This document shows, in pieces, positions 12,401 to 27,400 of a stretch of 64,000 bases of DNA. The DNA is from Pipra filicauda (Eukaryota > Chordata > Aves > Passeriformes > Pipridae), in the NCBI RefSeq assembly GCF_003945595.2, contig NW_024104421.1:9548001-9612000 (forward strand), given 5' to 3'. Position numbers and translations under genes: made by a program. How positions within the stretch are numbered: the stretch's first letter is position 1; every line of letters begins with the position of its first letter. The notes under the pieces were generated by a model, which saw nothing but the letters and a program-made list of their open reading frames with translations, was not told the DNA's origin and made no database searches.

Positions 12401-15400
12401 TCTGCATTGGCAGGGTTCATGGAAGCTGCTGGAGCTCATCCGATACCACATTGTCTCCAATACTGAGGTGAGCACAGCTGCTTTACTGACCCAGAGTGTA
12501 AGAGCAAGAAACACTGTCAGGGGTACTGTCAGGACTGCAGGCACGAATAGCAGGAAAAGTACTTACTGCCATCGAAATCAAGCTCTCTCTGAGCCTATTC
12601 TGATAAAATTAGTCTTCTAGTTTTCAAACTCTAAGTGAGCCCCCCATTTTTCCCAGGTGGAAGTTCATCCCCACCTCAGTCACTGTCATGGGGGAGGAAG
12701 GAAAGAAGTGATTTTATTTTTACTGAAAGGTCCCACTCAGAGCATCTGAGGTGGAGGCCACTCCCAGCACAGATGGGGATCAGAGGGAACAGAGACATGA
12801 GATCCTCTCATGCAAGTGTACCTTCATGGGATACCAGCACCGCCATTTCTACAGTGGCCTGTGGATGCAAAGAGGGCCATTTTTAGGGAGAAGTGTTAAC
12901 TCTATTTAGACTGATTGCTATAATTAGAAGAAAAATTAATATTTGTTTGAACACCAAGCTCTTCACACACAGCAACCAGCAAGCTCAGTCATAATTTAAT
13001 GACACTAACTTTGTTATACAAGCAGGTTAGTCAATGCAAGGCTGCCCACATTGATAATAGGGTCATTTCCTCACCCCAAAGAAGGTCTTTCTGGATTTGA
13101 AAAAAGTAATGTTTTTTACATTTCTTTCAATCGATTTATATTCATTTCAGCTCGAGATTGCCAGCCTTGTCTCAATAGAGCACATCAGAAGCATGGCAAA
13201 GCAGTTCATTTACTTTAACAGGACCAGCACTGTAAGTCACAGCTTTCACCTGTGAACAACTCACTCTGACTGAGGAAGCTGTTCACATGCAGGGGGAATA
13301 AAAGAAGGGGGAAGGGGGGACGTTAGCAGAGGAATTTCTTGCTACAGTGAGGCAGAAATTTTCAACTTGCCACTCCTACCTGCTGTTACCATTAGTAATA
13401 TAAAGGATGCAGAGGAAATGACTGGTATATAAGGACAGCCTGCAGGGTTTTTTCCCTTATGATTAGCCCCAGTCCAGGAGTGGTCCTCATTTATGCTCTG
13501 CATAATTTTTTTAAAAATTTAAAATCTACTTAAAATATTTTAAATAATTCTGTTACATGTTTTAGTTATTTTAAACACTTCTCAGTGCACACAAAGATAT
13601 TCTTTAATTCTCTTTACTATTAGAGTTTCTGATTCTGATGTACCCAGTGAATACATTTTTAAAGGTGTTAATTTTTCAGTACTTTTGCAAAACCAAACTT
13701 ATCTATTATGTTAGCTTCCTTCTGTCCTGGAGCAGAGATGCACCTATGAAAATTCTTGTGAAGGCAGAGCAGTTGCAGGAATAAATGCAGAAAGAATACT
13801 TTTTTTTTCCTCGTGTAAATTTACATAGATCACGGATTCTCTCTCACTTTTCTGCCTCCTCCTTTGCCAGAGAGAGTACTAAAGCGTGTTTATGCCCTCT
13901 AAAATCAGTGCCTGGAGTCATCAGTAGTCTTCTCCTTTTGGCCAGTCTATCAGTCACCAGTTCCACAGGCTAACAGTGCATACTCATAGTAAAATCTTTG
14001 ATACCTCTGCTGTAGATCAATAGTCAAGAAAATGTACAATATATGTGTGCTTCTTGCATAAACAAGCATGATAAAAATCAGATAGCCAATTTTAAAAAAA
14101 AAGCAAGAACAGAAAGTAATTTATTTTTTTTTAAATTAAATTATCAGAAATCGAGAAGCTATGAACATTATTAATGATAATTTATTGTTTCATAGGGACA
14201 AGTCTTGGTGAGTGGAGAAAAAATGGAAGAAACAGATATTGTTGCAAAAAATGGTCGTATTTATACTCTTGAGGGAGTTCTTATCCCACCCACAATTGTT
14301 CCAATTCTACCACATCGGTGTGATGAGACAAGAAGTCAAGTCACAAAGGTAAGAGAATCACACAGAATTGGTAGTTCTTAACTGTTCAAGGCACTCTAGC
14401 TTCTTCTTTAATAGCTTTCTCTGATATTATTCATTAAAAAGGGGTATTTGGGGAAATTAATATATCAATGACATGCAGCCACCAACCTAGCAGTACTGCA
14501 CAGATGCAAATTATTTGCAAATAGGGAACTCATATGAACGTATTCTACACCATTTCAAAAAAACTTGTTGTTGCAGTAGCCCTTTGAAAAATGTTGTCTC
14601 TCCAATCCAGCTGTCCTCCAGTTCCTGAATTCCATCTGTACATATAAGTACATGGAAGCAGTGTCAAGTTCTCAGGGAAACTACTCTAGATCAATATTTT
14701 CACTTCTATAAATATGCAGGGAAAGGAGACAGCAAATTAAAATATTAACATAATAATTAATTTTATATTTGCATATTAGGAATGTGTTATTTTCAGAAGC
14801 CAAAATTTCCCCTAGCCCTGCTTTCTTTCAGAAACAAAACTGCTTCATATTTAAAAGGGTGGATTTTGACATACCTTGCTCAGTTAGGTAACACAGTACA
14901 GGCCTTTATTTGGTAACATTCAGATACTATTTCTGGTAAGAGAGCAGGGTATCAGACGGAGCTTTTCTCTTGCAGTGAGTGTGGCTCCAGTGAGCTGTTA
15001 TTGGACCATGTTCAAGCACACGTCTGGGCCAGTAACAGTTCCGGTACAAAAGGAAAATATTTACTGGCTTAACTTACAGCAGTCCAGAACCACAGCCTTG
15101 AAAGAGGTTCCCAGCAGAGCTGGACAACATCAAAATGTAATGAAGAAAACACTGGCAGTAACAATCTATTACCTCTGGCGGTAACTACAAAGTGCTGCAT
15201 GTGCAATATAATCATAAACCAGGCAGAGGTCCAAGCAGCAATCTCTGATACAAAAAGCAATCCCCACCCAGAAAACTTCGGTAATCTGAATTCCTAACCA
15301 AAAAACTACTTAAAAATTAAATTCAGCACCAATCAATCCTAAAGTAACACTGAGAAAAAAATTGTTTAAAGAAAAAACAAATAGTCACGAAAATTATTCC

Positions 15401-18400
15401 CCAAACTCAAGTTAGGCACTCCCGTCAGCTTTGAAAGTTTTGTGCGTAGTTTAAGGTACAACCACTTATTCAAGGCTTTAAGCAGAACACTGCTGGCCAG
15501 GAGAACACCAGAAGGGAGCAATGGCTTTGGCAGTTCTTACTTTGCATGAAGCAGTTTCATCACTCTCAGAAAACAGGAGTAACACCACCTCAGAAATACT
15601 GCTTGTATTCAAAGAGTTAAAAGGCACAAACCTTGTAGGAACTGGTAGGTATATACACTCACAAGAACTGTACATCCCTAAAGATGATGCCGTTAGGCTA
15701 AGGCATCCATATCCACGTAACCATACCAGAACTCTAAAAGCTTCACTTGAGTCTAACTGAAGGACAGCAGTGCTTATTCTTAATGTCACAAAGAGCACAG
15801 GAGGGACAACAGGTCTGCAGTACCTGCCTGATGTTTGGACCGTGGCCAATTCTGATGACCTCAGACAGGAGGTGGTCTGAACAATGAAGTAGTAGCTGAC
15901 CCAGCTCTCTGCTCCACCTCCTCCCAGAGCATGGCCCCTGTGGCAAATTTGATAGAGGGGAATATATATCCATGCTTCAATTACTGCAGTGCAAGGTCAG
16001 TATCTTAATGTAACACTGAAAATAGGCAGATCTGGCCTTGCATGGAAGTGCAGACACTTTTCTCTGTCCTTCGCTGTGACATGGCAGAAGAGAGAGACAG
16101 GACGCTCATCCTCAGGATAAGGAGGGAGCAGGTACACGTCAGTGGTTGAGGCCATTCCAGGTGGAGAAAGGGAGTAAATAGGTGACAGCAAATGGCACTG
16201 AGCAGCAGGGAGAATAACACCAACAGAGGGAAACATTGTCCACAGCAATTAACCAGAGTTTTAAGTTCTAAAGAAGCAGACATGCAGGGATTTTCAGAAG
16301 CACAGAGGAAGGCAAGAGCCTAATTCAGCTTCAGGCATGACTATGCAGTTTGTAAAAAAGCTTTTGTGATGTCCAAATGTATTTGCCAAAATACATCTGA
16401 CTCACAAACCTTTAAAACATAATACTGGCATCGGTACCTCAACAATTTGATGCACAAATGCTTTTGTAAGTCTGCTCCTTTATTCCTATAAGTGCTGTAC
16501 AGTATGAGGGACTACTAAATCCAAACCAGTACCTGATTCTTTCACCACAGCTCCAGTGAGAAACCTGTGGGGAAAATGCCATAATTCAGCCTCATGGCCT
16601 CTTGTCTAATGACTACAAAACACAGTGATGGAACATATTGGATGCTGGCTCTAGGTTTTATGCTAACTTGATTGAAAAACAAGACATCGGTAGTCACAAG
16701 CACCACAGCTCTGAAAAACTCCATATCCACATTCTGAAAGGCTCAACCTCTCTGAAGTTACTGCATGTTGAGCTTGTAGAGGATTCACCTTTAAAACTGC
16801 CACTGGAGTTTATATCTCCTCAGTGATGTAATTGCCAGTCACTGTCACCATCACATGCTGATAAATTAGCTAGTGGGAAAGACAACCAAAAGGTGAAAAC
16901 ATAAAATTAGCTATATATCACTGGATCATAGTGGAGTACAGAATCTATGATGTGGGAGCAAAGACTATTTTTCTCTTCATCACCTATACACAAGACAAAT
17001 TTCTGTTCACACTGTATAAAAGACTCAACTAATTTTTGGTCTTCCAGGAAGAAATAAAAAATTTTCATAGAATTTAAGTGTGCAGATTGCACTAGACTCT
17101 CAGACAATATTAGTTCTTTGTTATACTAAGTTGAGTAAAGGACACCAGTGCATTCATGTCCCTGCGTTCCTGTTGAGGAAGCTTCACATTCTTTAAAAGA
17201 AGGGAGCAGAGGAAGGACAAATGGAGATTGGAAGGGGAAGGTGGAAGTGAACAACCACTCCACAAAAGTCAGAGACAGCAGATATAGCCCTGCTGCTGCT
17301 CTTTGGATGCAAAATCATGCTTAAGTCATAAAACAGATATTCTTAAAATTTACAGGGTGTATCATCCATAAATATGTATCTCAGCAGTTGGTATAACACC
17401 TTTTCAAATTACTATCCTTATTGTTTCCTTCTAGGGTGTCTGTGCAGGTTGTTTATCGCATTCATTGGCTCACTGCCCACAGGATTCAAAGCCCATCGTA
17501 AGTGACATTTCCTGGCAGATTCACCAGTTGTACAAAATGCACAGAGGAAAGGCATCCCCATATGTTGATTACTGCTCTCCCAAAAAATAGCGATCAAAAG
17601 AACCAGATATGAATACAGGGCACTGAATAAAATGCAAATATAGATGGTACTTTAATGTCTTTTGGGCAATGACAGGATTATCAGGTAATTCCAGCATTAT
17701 TTTGTTTGCTGTTGCAAGACCCCTCGTACAATTCACAGAAGCTCTGACTTGTTTCTCAGGTGAAGTTCTATTTCAGCAGAAGAGAGACATGAGGAATGAG
17801 AATCACTATGATGATGCTTTGAGAATTAGCAAACTGGATATGTTTAAAATAGACCTCACATCTGTTAAAAATTTCCTTTTGATTAAGCTTCATCCCTGAA
17901 GTAACAGTCTGCAGACACAGGTTCAGTAAGGATTGAAAATCTTCCATCTGCTTTGCATCTAAGAGATGCAAATCTGGCTACATGTTTCTCCACATACAAA
18001 ATTCAAGTCTAGCTACCACAGGAATTTTATTCCCCATGTTATAAAAAATTCACTGGTAGTAGTCCTATAAGTCAGTATCCAGTAACAATAAAAATGAAGT
18101 TCATATTAGGAAAAAATATGTAATTTAATAAAATTTTAAAATAAAATACTAGCAGGGTGCTTTGTTCTCAGGTTAAATTACGTGGTGATATTAAGACTGT
18201 ATCACAGAACGTTATGTTGCTTAGAAATAACTAATGCTTCCATTTTGTGCGTGTTCCAGCCTTTCTCAAAACGGAGATGCATTATTGAACACCCAACCTT
18301 TCAGAAAATCGGCTGCGCTAGAGACTGCAATATAACAATAAAGGTATAGAGTTATGGTTCCTTAAGGAAAGGTTCTTTTTCCAAAATATTGCCTTATACA

Positions 18401-21400
18401 TTCTGAACTTTCCTTTTGGAGTTGAGAGGTGTTTGGAGATGTCCGTGTAGCTTCCATACACTTCTATACAGCAGGCTGAGAGGAGCTACTGTAAATCTTA
18501 GAGCTAAATATGAGACAAATTCCAGAGAGGCTTTTTAGCTGTCTCACATCATTGACAACACCACACTCATACTCTGCAGGAGTTTTCAGATAGGGCTCCA
18601 AGCCCAGCTGTGTTTGTTGCCCCAGAGAGCTTCACCCATGAAGAACAGAACAGCTGGGTCTCTCCTGGTCCCAGCCACTCTTGTCCAAGGACTTCACATC
18701 ATATTGGATAACAATGAATGGGAAACACAAGAACTTTGGTCCAACGGCTGCTTGACAAGTCTAGTTCTCACAGAATTCATTAGCCTCTAAGAAGTACTTA
18801 CACCTTTCCAGCTCCTGGGGCTCCTAAATAGGCTTCTGCACTTCGTGAGCGCCACTTAGTAACAAGCAGATAAGTCTACAAACTGTAAGCTTTGAAAGCC
18901 TTTTGCTAATCCCTATTTCCCTTGAATCACACACATAAATGAGGTTTTTTCTAATGCACTTTCTGTGCCCTTGATAAATAAACAGACCAAGCAGCCAATT
19001 CATGAATAAAATAAAAGATGCAGTTGAAAAAGCCATTTAGGGCTGCGTGGTGGCTAAATCCCACACTGGTGCAGAGGGGAAGGAGGAAGATCAAAGCAAC
19101 ATGTCTGGCTGTCACAGCATCTCAGATGCAAAGGAGACTGCCTGTCTCCCAGTTGCACTGCAGTCCCACTGGCAAACATAAGAGTGCACACAATACAAGC
19201 AGACACACACAGACATGTTCGTACGTGGGGACAGGACGGGGTTTTCTAACAGTGATGAGTCTGATAAGAACAAGGGAAGGACCTGGTGGCCTGTGCATCC
19301 CCTTCTTGGGCTGCCAGCACCCTGCCTGGTTTTAACAAGGCCATCGCAGGGGTGGTTCTGGTCCAACACAATCCTTTTCAGAGCCAGTTATCCCTATGGG
19401 CCTTTGCCAGAGGGCCAAAACACAATGGAGAGTTGGGTTTTGTGTACTGCCTCTACACTAAGGCACTGTAAAAGAGGATATTTGCTTTATTTCACAGGAA
19501 CCAAAGTGTTGCAAAGGCTTCTTTGGCCCTGACTGCAGTCCGTGTCCAGGAGGTTTCTCCAAACCCTGCTCAGGAAATGGGCAGGTAAGAAGAGCATCTG
19601 GCAGCACCCTGCACTCCAAGGGAGGAAGGACAGGCTGTGTCCCAAAAGTCCCTGGAGCCCTTCTGCAGAACTGGAATGTTGGGCTCTACAAGAGCTGTCC
19701 CCTTCATTTATGGCCATGAATTTCAGGTTCAGTCATACAGAGGAGGGAAAATAAATTGGTCCCCTCTCAGATGTCCAAATTGCAGATTTTTGAGGTTCCA
19801 ACATACAGCACATAGGCAATGCTGCATGATCCACTCCCATTGTTTTAGTTTGCACAGCACGGAGTAATGACCCAGCTCACTATTCTCACCTTAAAATTGT
19901 AAAGGAAGGCAGAATATATAGCAGCAAAGGAAATGCATAAGGAAAGCTTTTGCTTTGAAGCGCCTTTGTAATCAAACCTGAGGTACTTCCTGAGAGTCTA
20001 TCATAGTCATAATATGTACAGATATATAGTCTCTTCTCTGGGGTAAGGGTAAGGATTTGTTTTAATTTATATGTAGCAATCACCACTCTTCCATATCACA
20101 GTGCATGGATGGCCTGGATGGAAATGGGACTTGCATTTGCACTGAGGCATTTCAGGGCTCTCACTGCCAGTTCTGCTCAGACCCTGGCAAATATGGACCT
20201 CAGTGTGACAAAGGTAAGTACAGCAGCACATCCTCAGTGTAAGAGCTTGGGCTATTTCTTTTGGACCCCTGGAACATTATGTAGGTAGGAATTAACTGAT
20301 CACTAAATAGTCCCTGTGGTGGATGAGCAAGATGTCTCTGGGGTACTTTCATTTCTTATGGGACACACCATAAGCGTACAGTCAGTGTAAATCTTCTCAT
20401 TGATTTAATTGGGGTCTTTTGCAGGGGGTATAGCTTACTTTTTACTTATTTACTGTTCTTTTAATTTTTGTGTCCTTCATATAAGTAATAGAAAAGAAAA
20501 TCTTTGCTATTCTGTTCCCATCTGGTCTTGCCCACAACAGAACAGATTCTGCCAGCAATTACAAATATATGTAATCTAAGAACAGCTAGATCTATAAACA
20601 GATTGTATTTAGGGCCACTTAATAATCATCCTTACTGAATAATTTCTGATCTATTGAATAGTTTTCAGTTCTACAGTCATCTTTCATATACTGACAGATT
20701 TAATCCTGCTAAGTCAAACCATAATACATTTGAGAGTCCACAACATATACAATATCAAACACACATATATCCCCCCTCTATAACATAATTATAGCCTTTT
20801 TTGCTATGAGACAGCCTCTCATTCATGAAGCACAGCTCACCTGAAGGTTCAGAGGTAACTGGAAAAAAGCTGAGAGACAAATTCCATAATAAAATTTTTT
20901 AAGCTCCAGTCCCACTGAAGTAATAAGTGTTTGCTTAACTAGTCACCACTGGCACTGCTTTGGAATACACAGAGCTTACATGCTGTGTCCTTTGGACACA
21001 TTGCTGTGCCTCCCAGCAACATTAATCAGCCCAGTCCCAACAAAGTGCTGGTAGGTCTGTGCTGCTGCTCTGTGTACCAGCCCAGCACTGTGCAATCTGT
21101 AGGATTGTGGGTTCAGTATTTGAAGGTTTCCCATATCACTGAAAGTACACCAGAAGTTGTGCAACTAGTAACTTCAAACTTAATAGCCTAAAACATAGCA
21201 TTTTGCTCCTACTTCGCTGAAGTGACTTGAAATTAGTTGATAGATAAGTGCACTGTAAAGATACAATGGGTTTTAAATAATTACCCATAAAACACACCTG
21301 AAAAGACATGGCTATGATTAATAGACAGTAAGTCCCCCATCAAAGTGAGACTTAAAAAATACAAAAGTTTAGATTCTTGAAGAAATAGAAGGATCTGATT

Positions 21401-24400
21401 CATAAGAAATGTTATGTAAGGACAAATACCTTTTACCACTATGGAATTGCACACTGTAATTTATCTCTAATAGACTGCCTCTGCATTTATGGGAAGTGTG
21501 ATAATCGAATAGACAGCAATGGGATCTGTCTTCCCGGATCATGCAGAACTGGATACACAGGGAAACTCTGTGATAAGCAGATTGTTCCCTGTGAGCCCTC
21601 CCTACATCTCTGCCATGCACATGCAGACTGTCAGATTAGTGATGGCGCAGTGAGGTAAGTCCGTAACTCTCATCAAAGTAATATTAACAATGCTGCAGCT
21701 CTTTGCCATTTGCTTGATGAAAACAGTCCCTGGCAGCAGTACACAAACATCAGCCACTGCAATACTGCTATGCTGCAAATAAGCATAATCATGCACCACA
21801 TTGACCTTGAGTTGCAAGATAGTAATTAAGAGATCTCATTACCCTGTCCTGTACCTTATACTTAACACTGAAAGATAGATGCATACTGATCTGACCCTTC
21901 TTACCTTCCTACCAACATCTGCATAGGTTCTTAGGAACCCTTTTTTCCTAGTGATTTAGAAGTTTGAGCCTTGCTGAAAAACAATGGAATTCTCAAGCAA
22001 TTTGGGGATAGATATCTCACTCTGGTCAGCTCAGGCAAGTTTTGCATGCCACAGCCCTGCAGACTTCAGCACAGGTTCCCCAGTCCTGACAGGACTGGTC
22101 ACAAACCTCTGTTACTGCTACAGCTGCCTTGCACTTGCCTCAAGCTCACCTTCAGATGCAGCGAGTTTGCCTCTTGATGCAGTGTATTCATAATGAGTCA
22201 CTGCAGAAAGCAGAATGGGGGATGCTGTCAAACTTGAGGGCTTAAGTAATTCCCTCCAATATAGGTTAATCCTGGGGGAGGGGACCCAGGCAAACAGTTG
22301 TCTTGCATTGTCTTGCATACGTTTCAGGGAGAGAGCTATTTTCGACATCACTGAAAGAAAGAACATAGCCAACTCATAAATAATTTAGAGCTATTAGCTC
22401 AACTTTGCAATGATCATATCAGCTCAGAATTAATTTCACTCCCCATCTCGTACACAGAGAATAGATCCCTGATTTGACTCAATTAACCCAGTCAACATTT
22501 TGGAAAAAAACATAATGTACGCACTTAGGCTACTTGCATCATGAATCCAAGGTTACCAATTTTAAGCTCCCTATAAATAGCATGTTACAGTGGAAAACAA
22601 TCACTTTATTTTAGAGCTGTCCTATCACGTTTAACGCCTCCCTCCTCCTCTTGTCTCTGTAGCTGTGTTTGCAAACCTGGCTATGAGGGAGATGGCTTGA
22701 GCTGCAGCAAAGTTGATCCTTGTGCTGCTTTAAACCCTGGTGGCTGCAATATCAATGTAAGTACGTGCTTTCCCCACAGAGCTTGACACCATGAAAAAGT
22801 AGGCAGAGGGAAAAGTGGGGCCAGAAACTTTTGCAGAAGAGTCACGATGTTCATTGGAGTTCCAGGCTCTTTCCCCAGATAGCAGGATCACTGTGGCTTA
22901 GACAGGCCTTGCACCTGACGCCAGATGCCACCTAACTGTCCCGAACTGATGCCTCTGCATCTCCCCCTAGGCCGAGTGCATTCAGACAGGCCCAGGAGAG
23001 CACATGTGTGTTTGCCAGGCAGGATGGACAGGCGATGGAAGGGACTGCTCAGCCATCAACAACTGCCTGCTACCCATCGCGGCAGGGTGCCACGAAAATG
23101 CCACCTGCATATACGTTGGGCCGGGTCAGGTAGGTCCTCACATTCATTGCCATCTTAGGTGCTAGTCCTCAACCCTTTTGCTCTGCTTCCTTACCTGTTC
23201 TCTTCCCCAAATCCTCCCCTCCCTCCCAGCTACGATGTTATTTCCACACAGTGCTCTCTACCCAAAGCAGTCTCCTTCAGTTCTTATCCCAGTCCTCTCT
23301 CCTTCCTACATGGTGATGCCATGGCAGCAAATACTTCTTCAGTAAATACATTAGTAGATGTCAGGTATAAAGGTCTTCTGGAGATATTAATCAGTGTCAT
23401 TCCACTGAAGTCAATGCTAAGCTACACAGAAACACAGAGAAACTAATTCACCATGTCTAGAATATGCACGCTATTTTAATCATTTTAATGAATTGCTGTG
23501 TTTCATTGAAATGACAGAATGACTGCAAGTGTAAGGATGGATTTCAGGGGAATGGAATTGAATGCACACCCATAAACTCGTGCCTGGAACAAAATGGAAA
23601 ATGCCATCATCTGGTGAGTAATTAATCATTCCTTGAACAAAGTGTTCAGATACATATCACACCTCACCTCCTGCGCACACCATAGAATTTACTTGCCATT
23701 TCAAGCCTGCAATTTCTGTTTGAGAAAGCACTTTCCAAGCAGTGCTACAAGCACCAAAAATACTGTGTGAACTGTGTCAGTATGGTACATGAGCTGAGGA
23801 CAGACTGCAAGTGCTGCTCCCAAATCTGCCTGCACAGAAGGATTATCTCGAGCCCAGTATAAATAAATGCTGCTTCTCTACCAGCAACTACAACTTGAGT
23901 GCACCAGACTGTTGGGATGTTTACCCAAGTCACACATCTCTCCCTGGGCATCTATCAGCTGTATCAGGAGCTGTATGTGCTCTGCTGTGTCCTGTAGTGC
24001 CTGCAAGAGCCACACTAGCGTGGGGGGGAAGGGGGGGGGGGCACAGGGACAGAGCTAAAGTGAGGAGCACTGGGGAGCAGAGGATCAGTCTGTCATATTT
24101 GGATGAAGGAATAGGGTCCAGTTTATGTAGGGAGGAAATAAGAAAGGTGGAGCAAGAGTTTGGATTCTTACAGATTTAGTGCAGGGTGGGTAGGTGAGGA
24201 AGTTAGTGCCCTGGGCTGATGGAGTGTGTCCTATAGGAGACTGAGGACATCCACGGAAGATGGTACAAAGATCCTTTGTAAGTTTGTGTTTGTATATAAA
24301 TGGATTCCAGTAAGAGGCTTTACGGGCCATTCTTGCTCTTGAGTGGTCTCCTGAGTATCTGACAAATTCTCTCTCTTTCTGGTTCAAAGGCAACTTGTCA

Positions 24401-27400
24401 GTTTGAGTCTTCTCACGGCTGGAAGTGTGTGTGTCCAAAGGGCTACGAAGGAGATGGTACAATATGCTATGGAAATGCTGCAGATGTAAGTAGGATGGTC
24501 ACTTTCTCTGAGCACAGGACCTACTGCACAGTTCTCATGCTGGATCTTAACCAGAGAGATAGCAAAGCCTTCATAAACAGCTAGAAAAATATGATGCCCA
24601 TCAGTACTATCCGCAAACAGTCTTCCAGCAGGAGACACTTGCCTGATACATAAATGATCTGTTGTATTTAAAAACATAGCTTGGAAAGTGGCTTAAGGAA
24701 TCCGAGCATATTTCTTGCTTAAAAAAAAATTAAAAATGCCAATCTCAGAGTCCAAACCTGCAAAAGTGCTAAGCACTCACCTCCCAATTGGAAGCAGCAA
24801 GCAGTCAGCTCTTCTGAAATTCTGCCCTGAAGTCTTTCTCAGTGGAAATGATCAATTTATCATGTTGGAACAAACCATGCTGACCCACAGGCAGATAAAA
24901 CAAAAGCAAGTAAATTGGTGAAATAAATATGCATTTAACAGTGTAGGAAAAATGAAAGTGTCCTCTGCCTCAGCCACTGGCAATAATCTTTCATGGCTTT
25001 CAGCACTGCCTGCCGCCCCTGCTCATATTATCATCTATCTCTATTCTAAGTCCTGTGGCAGAATAAAGGCTATCTACTTGCAGCATGATATGTAAGATGC
25101 TGTACAAACACCAAACAAAACAATATAAATTCCAATTAATTTTGCATGGAGTTAAGAAAAGATTTAGGTTTAGAAGCCCTGAAAATTAACATTTAGCCTG
25201 GGGTCAGTACACAATACGCACCAAGGTCAGATACACTTAATACACCTAAGCAATCACCAGCCTGATTTTCAAGAGTTGGTAACTCACCATTTCCACTACC
25301 AGAAAGTATTAGAATTAGAAAAACACTGATGTCTTCCCTTTTCAGACACACTGAAAACCTCCTCCTCCATGTCACATCAGCCAGGCCGACACAGTGAGTT
25401 ACACCACAGGCAAGAGTACTTTGGTACAGTTAATTACAGCTTAGCTGCTCATTACTCTCTCTTTCTCTTTCTAATCAGGAGCTATCTACTCTGTCAGAAG
25501 CAGCTGCATTTAACCAGTGGGTTAATGTAAGTACACTTCATGGCTAATTTTTTTAGTATGTTCCAGTTTACATAAGCCTTTTAGCCTTTAGGAATGGGAA
25601 CCTTACAGCAGTATTGCAATCAGAGAACAGAGGCTGCAGCTCTGGAGAGGCATCAGAGTGCCTATCCTACCACTCATGGAGGGGTTGATCATCTGGTTCC
25701 ATATTTCTACCTGAAAAACAAATTCTGAACCCAAATTCAGGCAAGCAAGGAGGCTCCACAGAGCTAGTTACAAGCCTGCTCTCTGAGGCAGGGGGTCACG
25801 TAAGCCATGACTAACTTTGTATGTAAATACACCATGGTGCAGATGAACAGCATCAGGGTGCAAGCAGAGACTGAACCTGCCCCCAGGTGGCTCCTTCCAA
25901 CTTCTCTCATTCAGTGGACAAAGGCCTGACCCTCACCATTTTCATTGTGCCCACGGCAGGAATCTCAGTCTGGCAGGCTTGACCAAGGTACATAGAATCA
26001 CAGCGAATCACAGAATGGACTGGGTTGAAAGGGACCTTTAAAGGCCATCTAGTCCACCTCCCTGCCACAAGCAGGAACATCTTCAACTAGGTCAGGTTTG
26101 CTCAGAACCCAGTCCAACCTGACTTGAATGTTTCCAGGGATGGGGCATCTACCACCTCTCTGGGTAACCTCTCCCAGTGTTTCACCACCTTTACCATAAA
26201 AAAGGTCTTCATATCTAATCTAAATCGACCTTCTTTCAGCTTAAAACCATTATCCCTTATTCTTTTAAAAAAGATCCTGCTAAAAAGTCTGCCCTGTCTT
26301 TCTTATAAGCTCCCTTTAAGTACTGAAAGGCTGAAAAAGTTCTTCCTGGAGTCTTCTCTTCTCCAAGGTGAACAACTTCACTGAAGGAATAGATTGACTT
26401 GTATGGCTCCAGATTATGGAAGAAACACCAAATTAAATTTTACAAACCAAAGTTCTGGATAGACGGATTGTCACAATCTACTTTCTATTTTCATGTTATC
26501 ATCTATTTCTGGAGCAGCAGTAACATTAGAGGTCCTACCCCACTGTGATTGGCACTGTAGGAATAAAGATCAAAACCTGTTTCTCTCACAAGGAGCTTAT
26601 AACCTCAATATAGGAAGTGTATAGCAAATACAAGGCAAACAAAAAAGAACAGCGATGTGTTAATGAAAAGCATCAGAAGGAGAAGTCACAGCACATTAGT
26701 TGCTTTCATGCTTTTCAAAGTTAGATGACTTGGAGATCATTAAAGCACACAATTACAACAAACACCTCAGGGAGCTGCTTGAAAGAGAAGCTAATGTGGC
26801 TAATTCAAGTCAGTTATCTGCCTGACCCTGAGCTCGGACTGCAGCACTGGACACTGTATAGAGAAACTTAAGAATTTAAAGAAATGGACACAATGAGAAA
26901 TGCTGTTCACCTGCTAGTGAGCTCTTTAGATAATGAGGGGGGAAATCAGAGGGCAGATTCTGTATAATCTATTGAAACAGAGATGTGGAAATTTCTGCTA
27001 CACTTCAGAGAAATGGTATAAAACTAAACAACGGTAACTACAGACATGAGCAAAATAGGGAGGTAGATCCATCTGTGAGGTTTTTAATTTCATAGTTGAA
27101 CAGGAATGTGATGTTTACCACTTTTTATAACCATATATTTTTCTTGCTGATCAGGAAGGATGAGATGGGGAAGTGTGTTGCTATTTCTATATTTAAATAT
27201 TTGGAAGGTGGCTGGGATGATGGCTAGAAAGAAAGATGATCTTAACAGAGACAAAATTCCCAGCTATTTGAGGGAGATGATTCCCTTCTTGATTTAAAAC
27301 CCAATATGGGTAATGAAGGACTGTCCAAAACAAGCCAGCTCCCAGGCAGCATACCAGATGCAAAAAGGTACAACCTATACTCATATTGCTCCCTTGAGTT

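Noticed and set aside
15478..15849. Antisense 123-codon frame in the 3.1-kb intron
   Set aside because: No recognisable family; it is overlapped by open frames on both strands, which is typical of noncoding sequence.
26124..26384. 86-codon frame ending in a Phe/Leu-rich sequence
   Set aside because: Lies wholly inside the CR1 copy at 25991-26379 and reads its noncoding strand.
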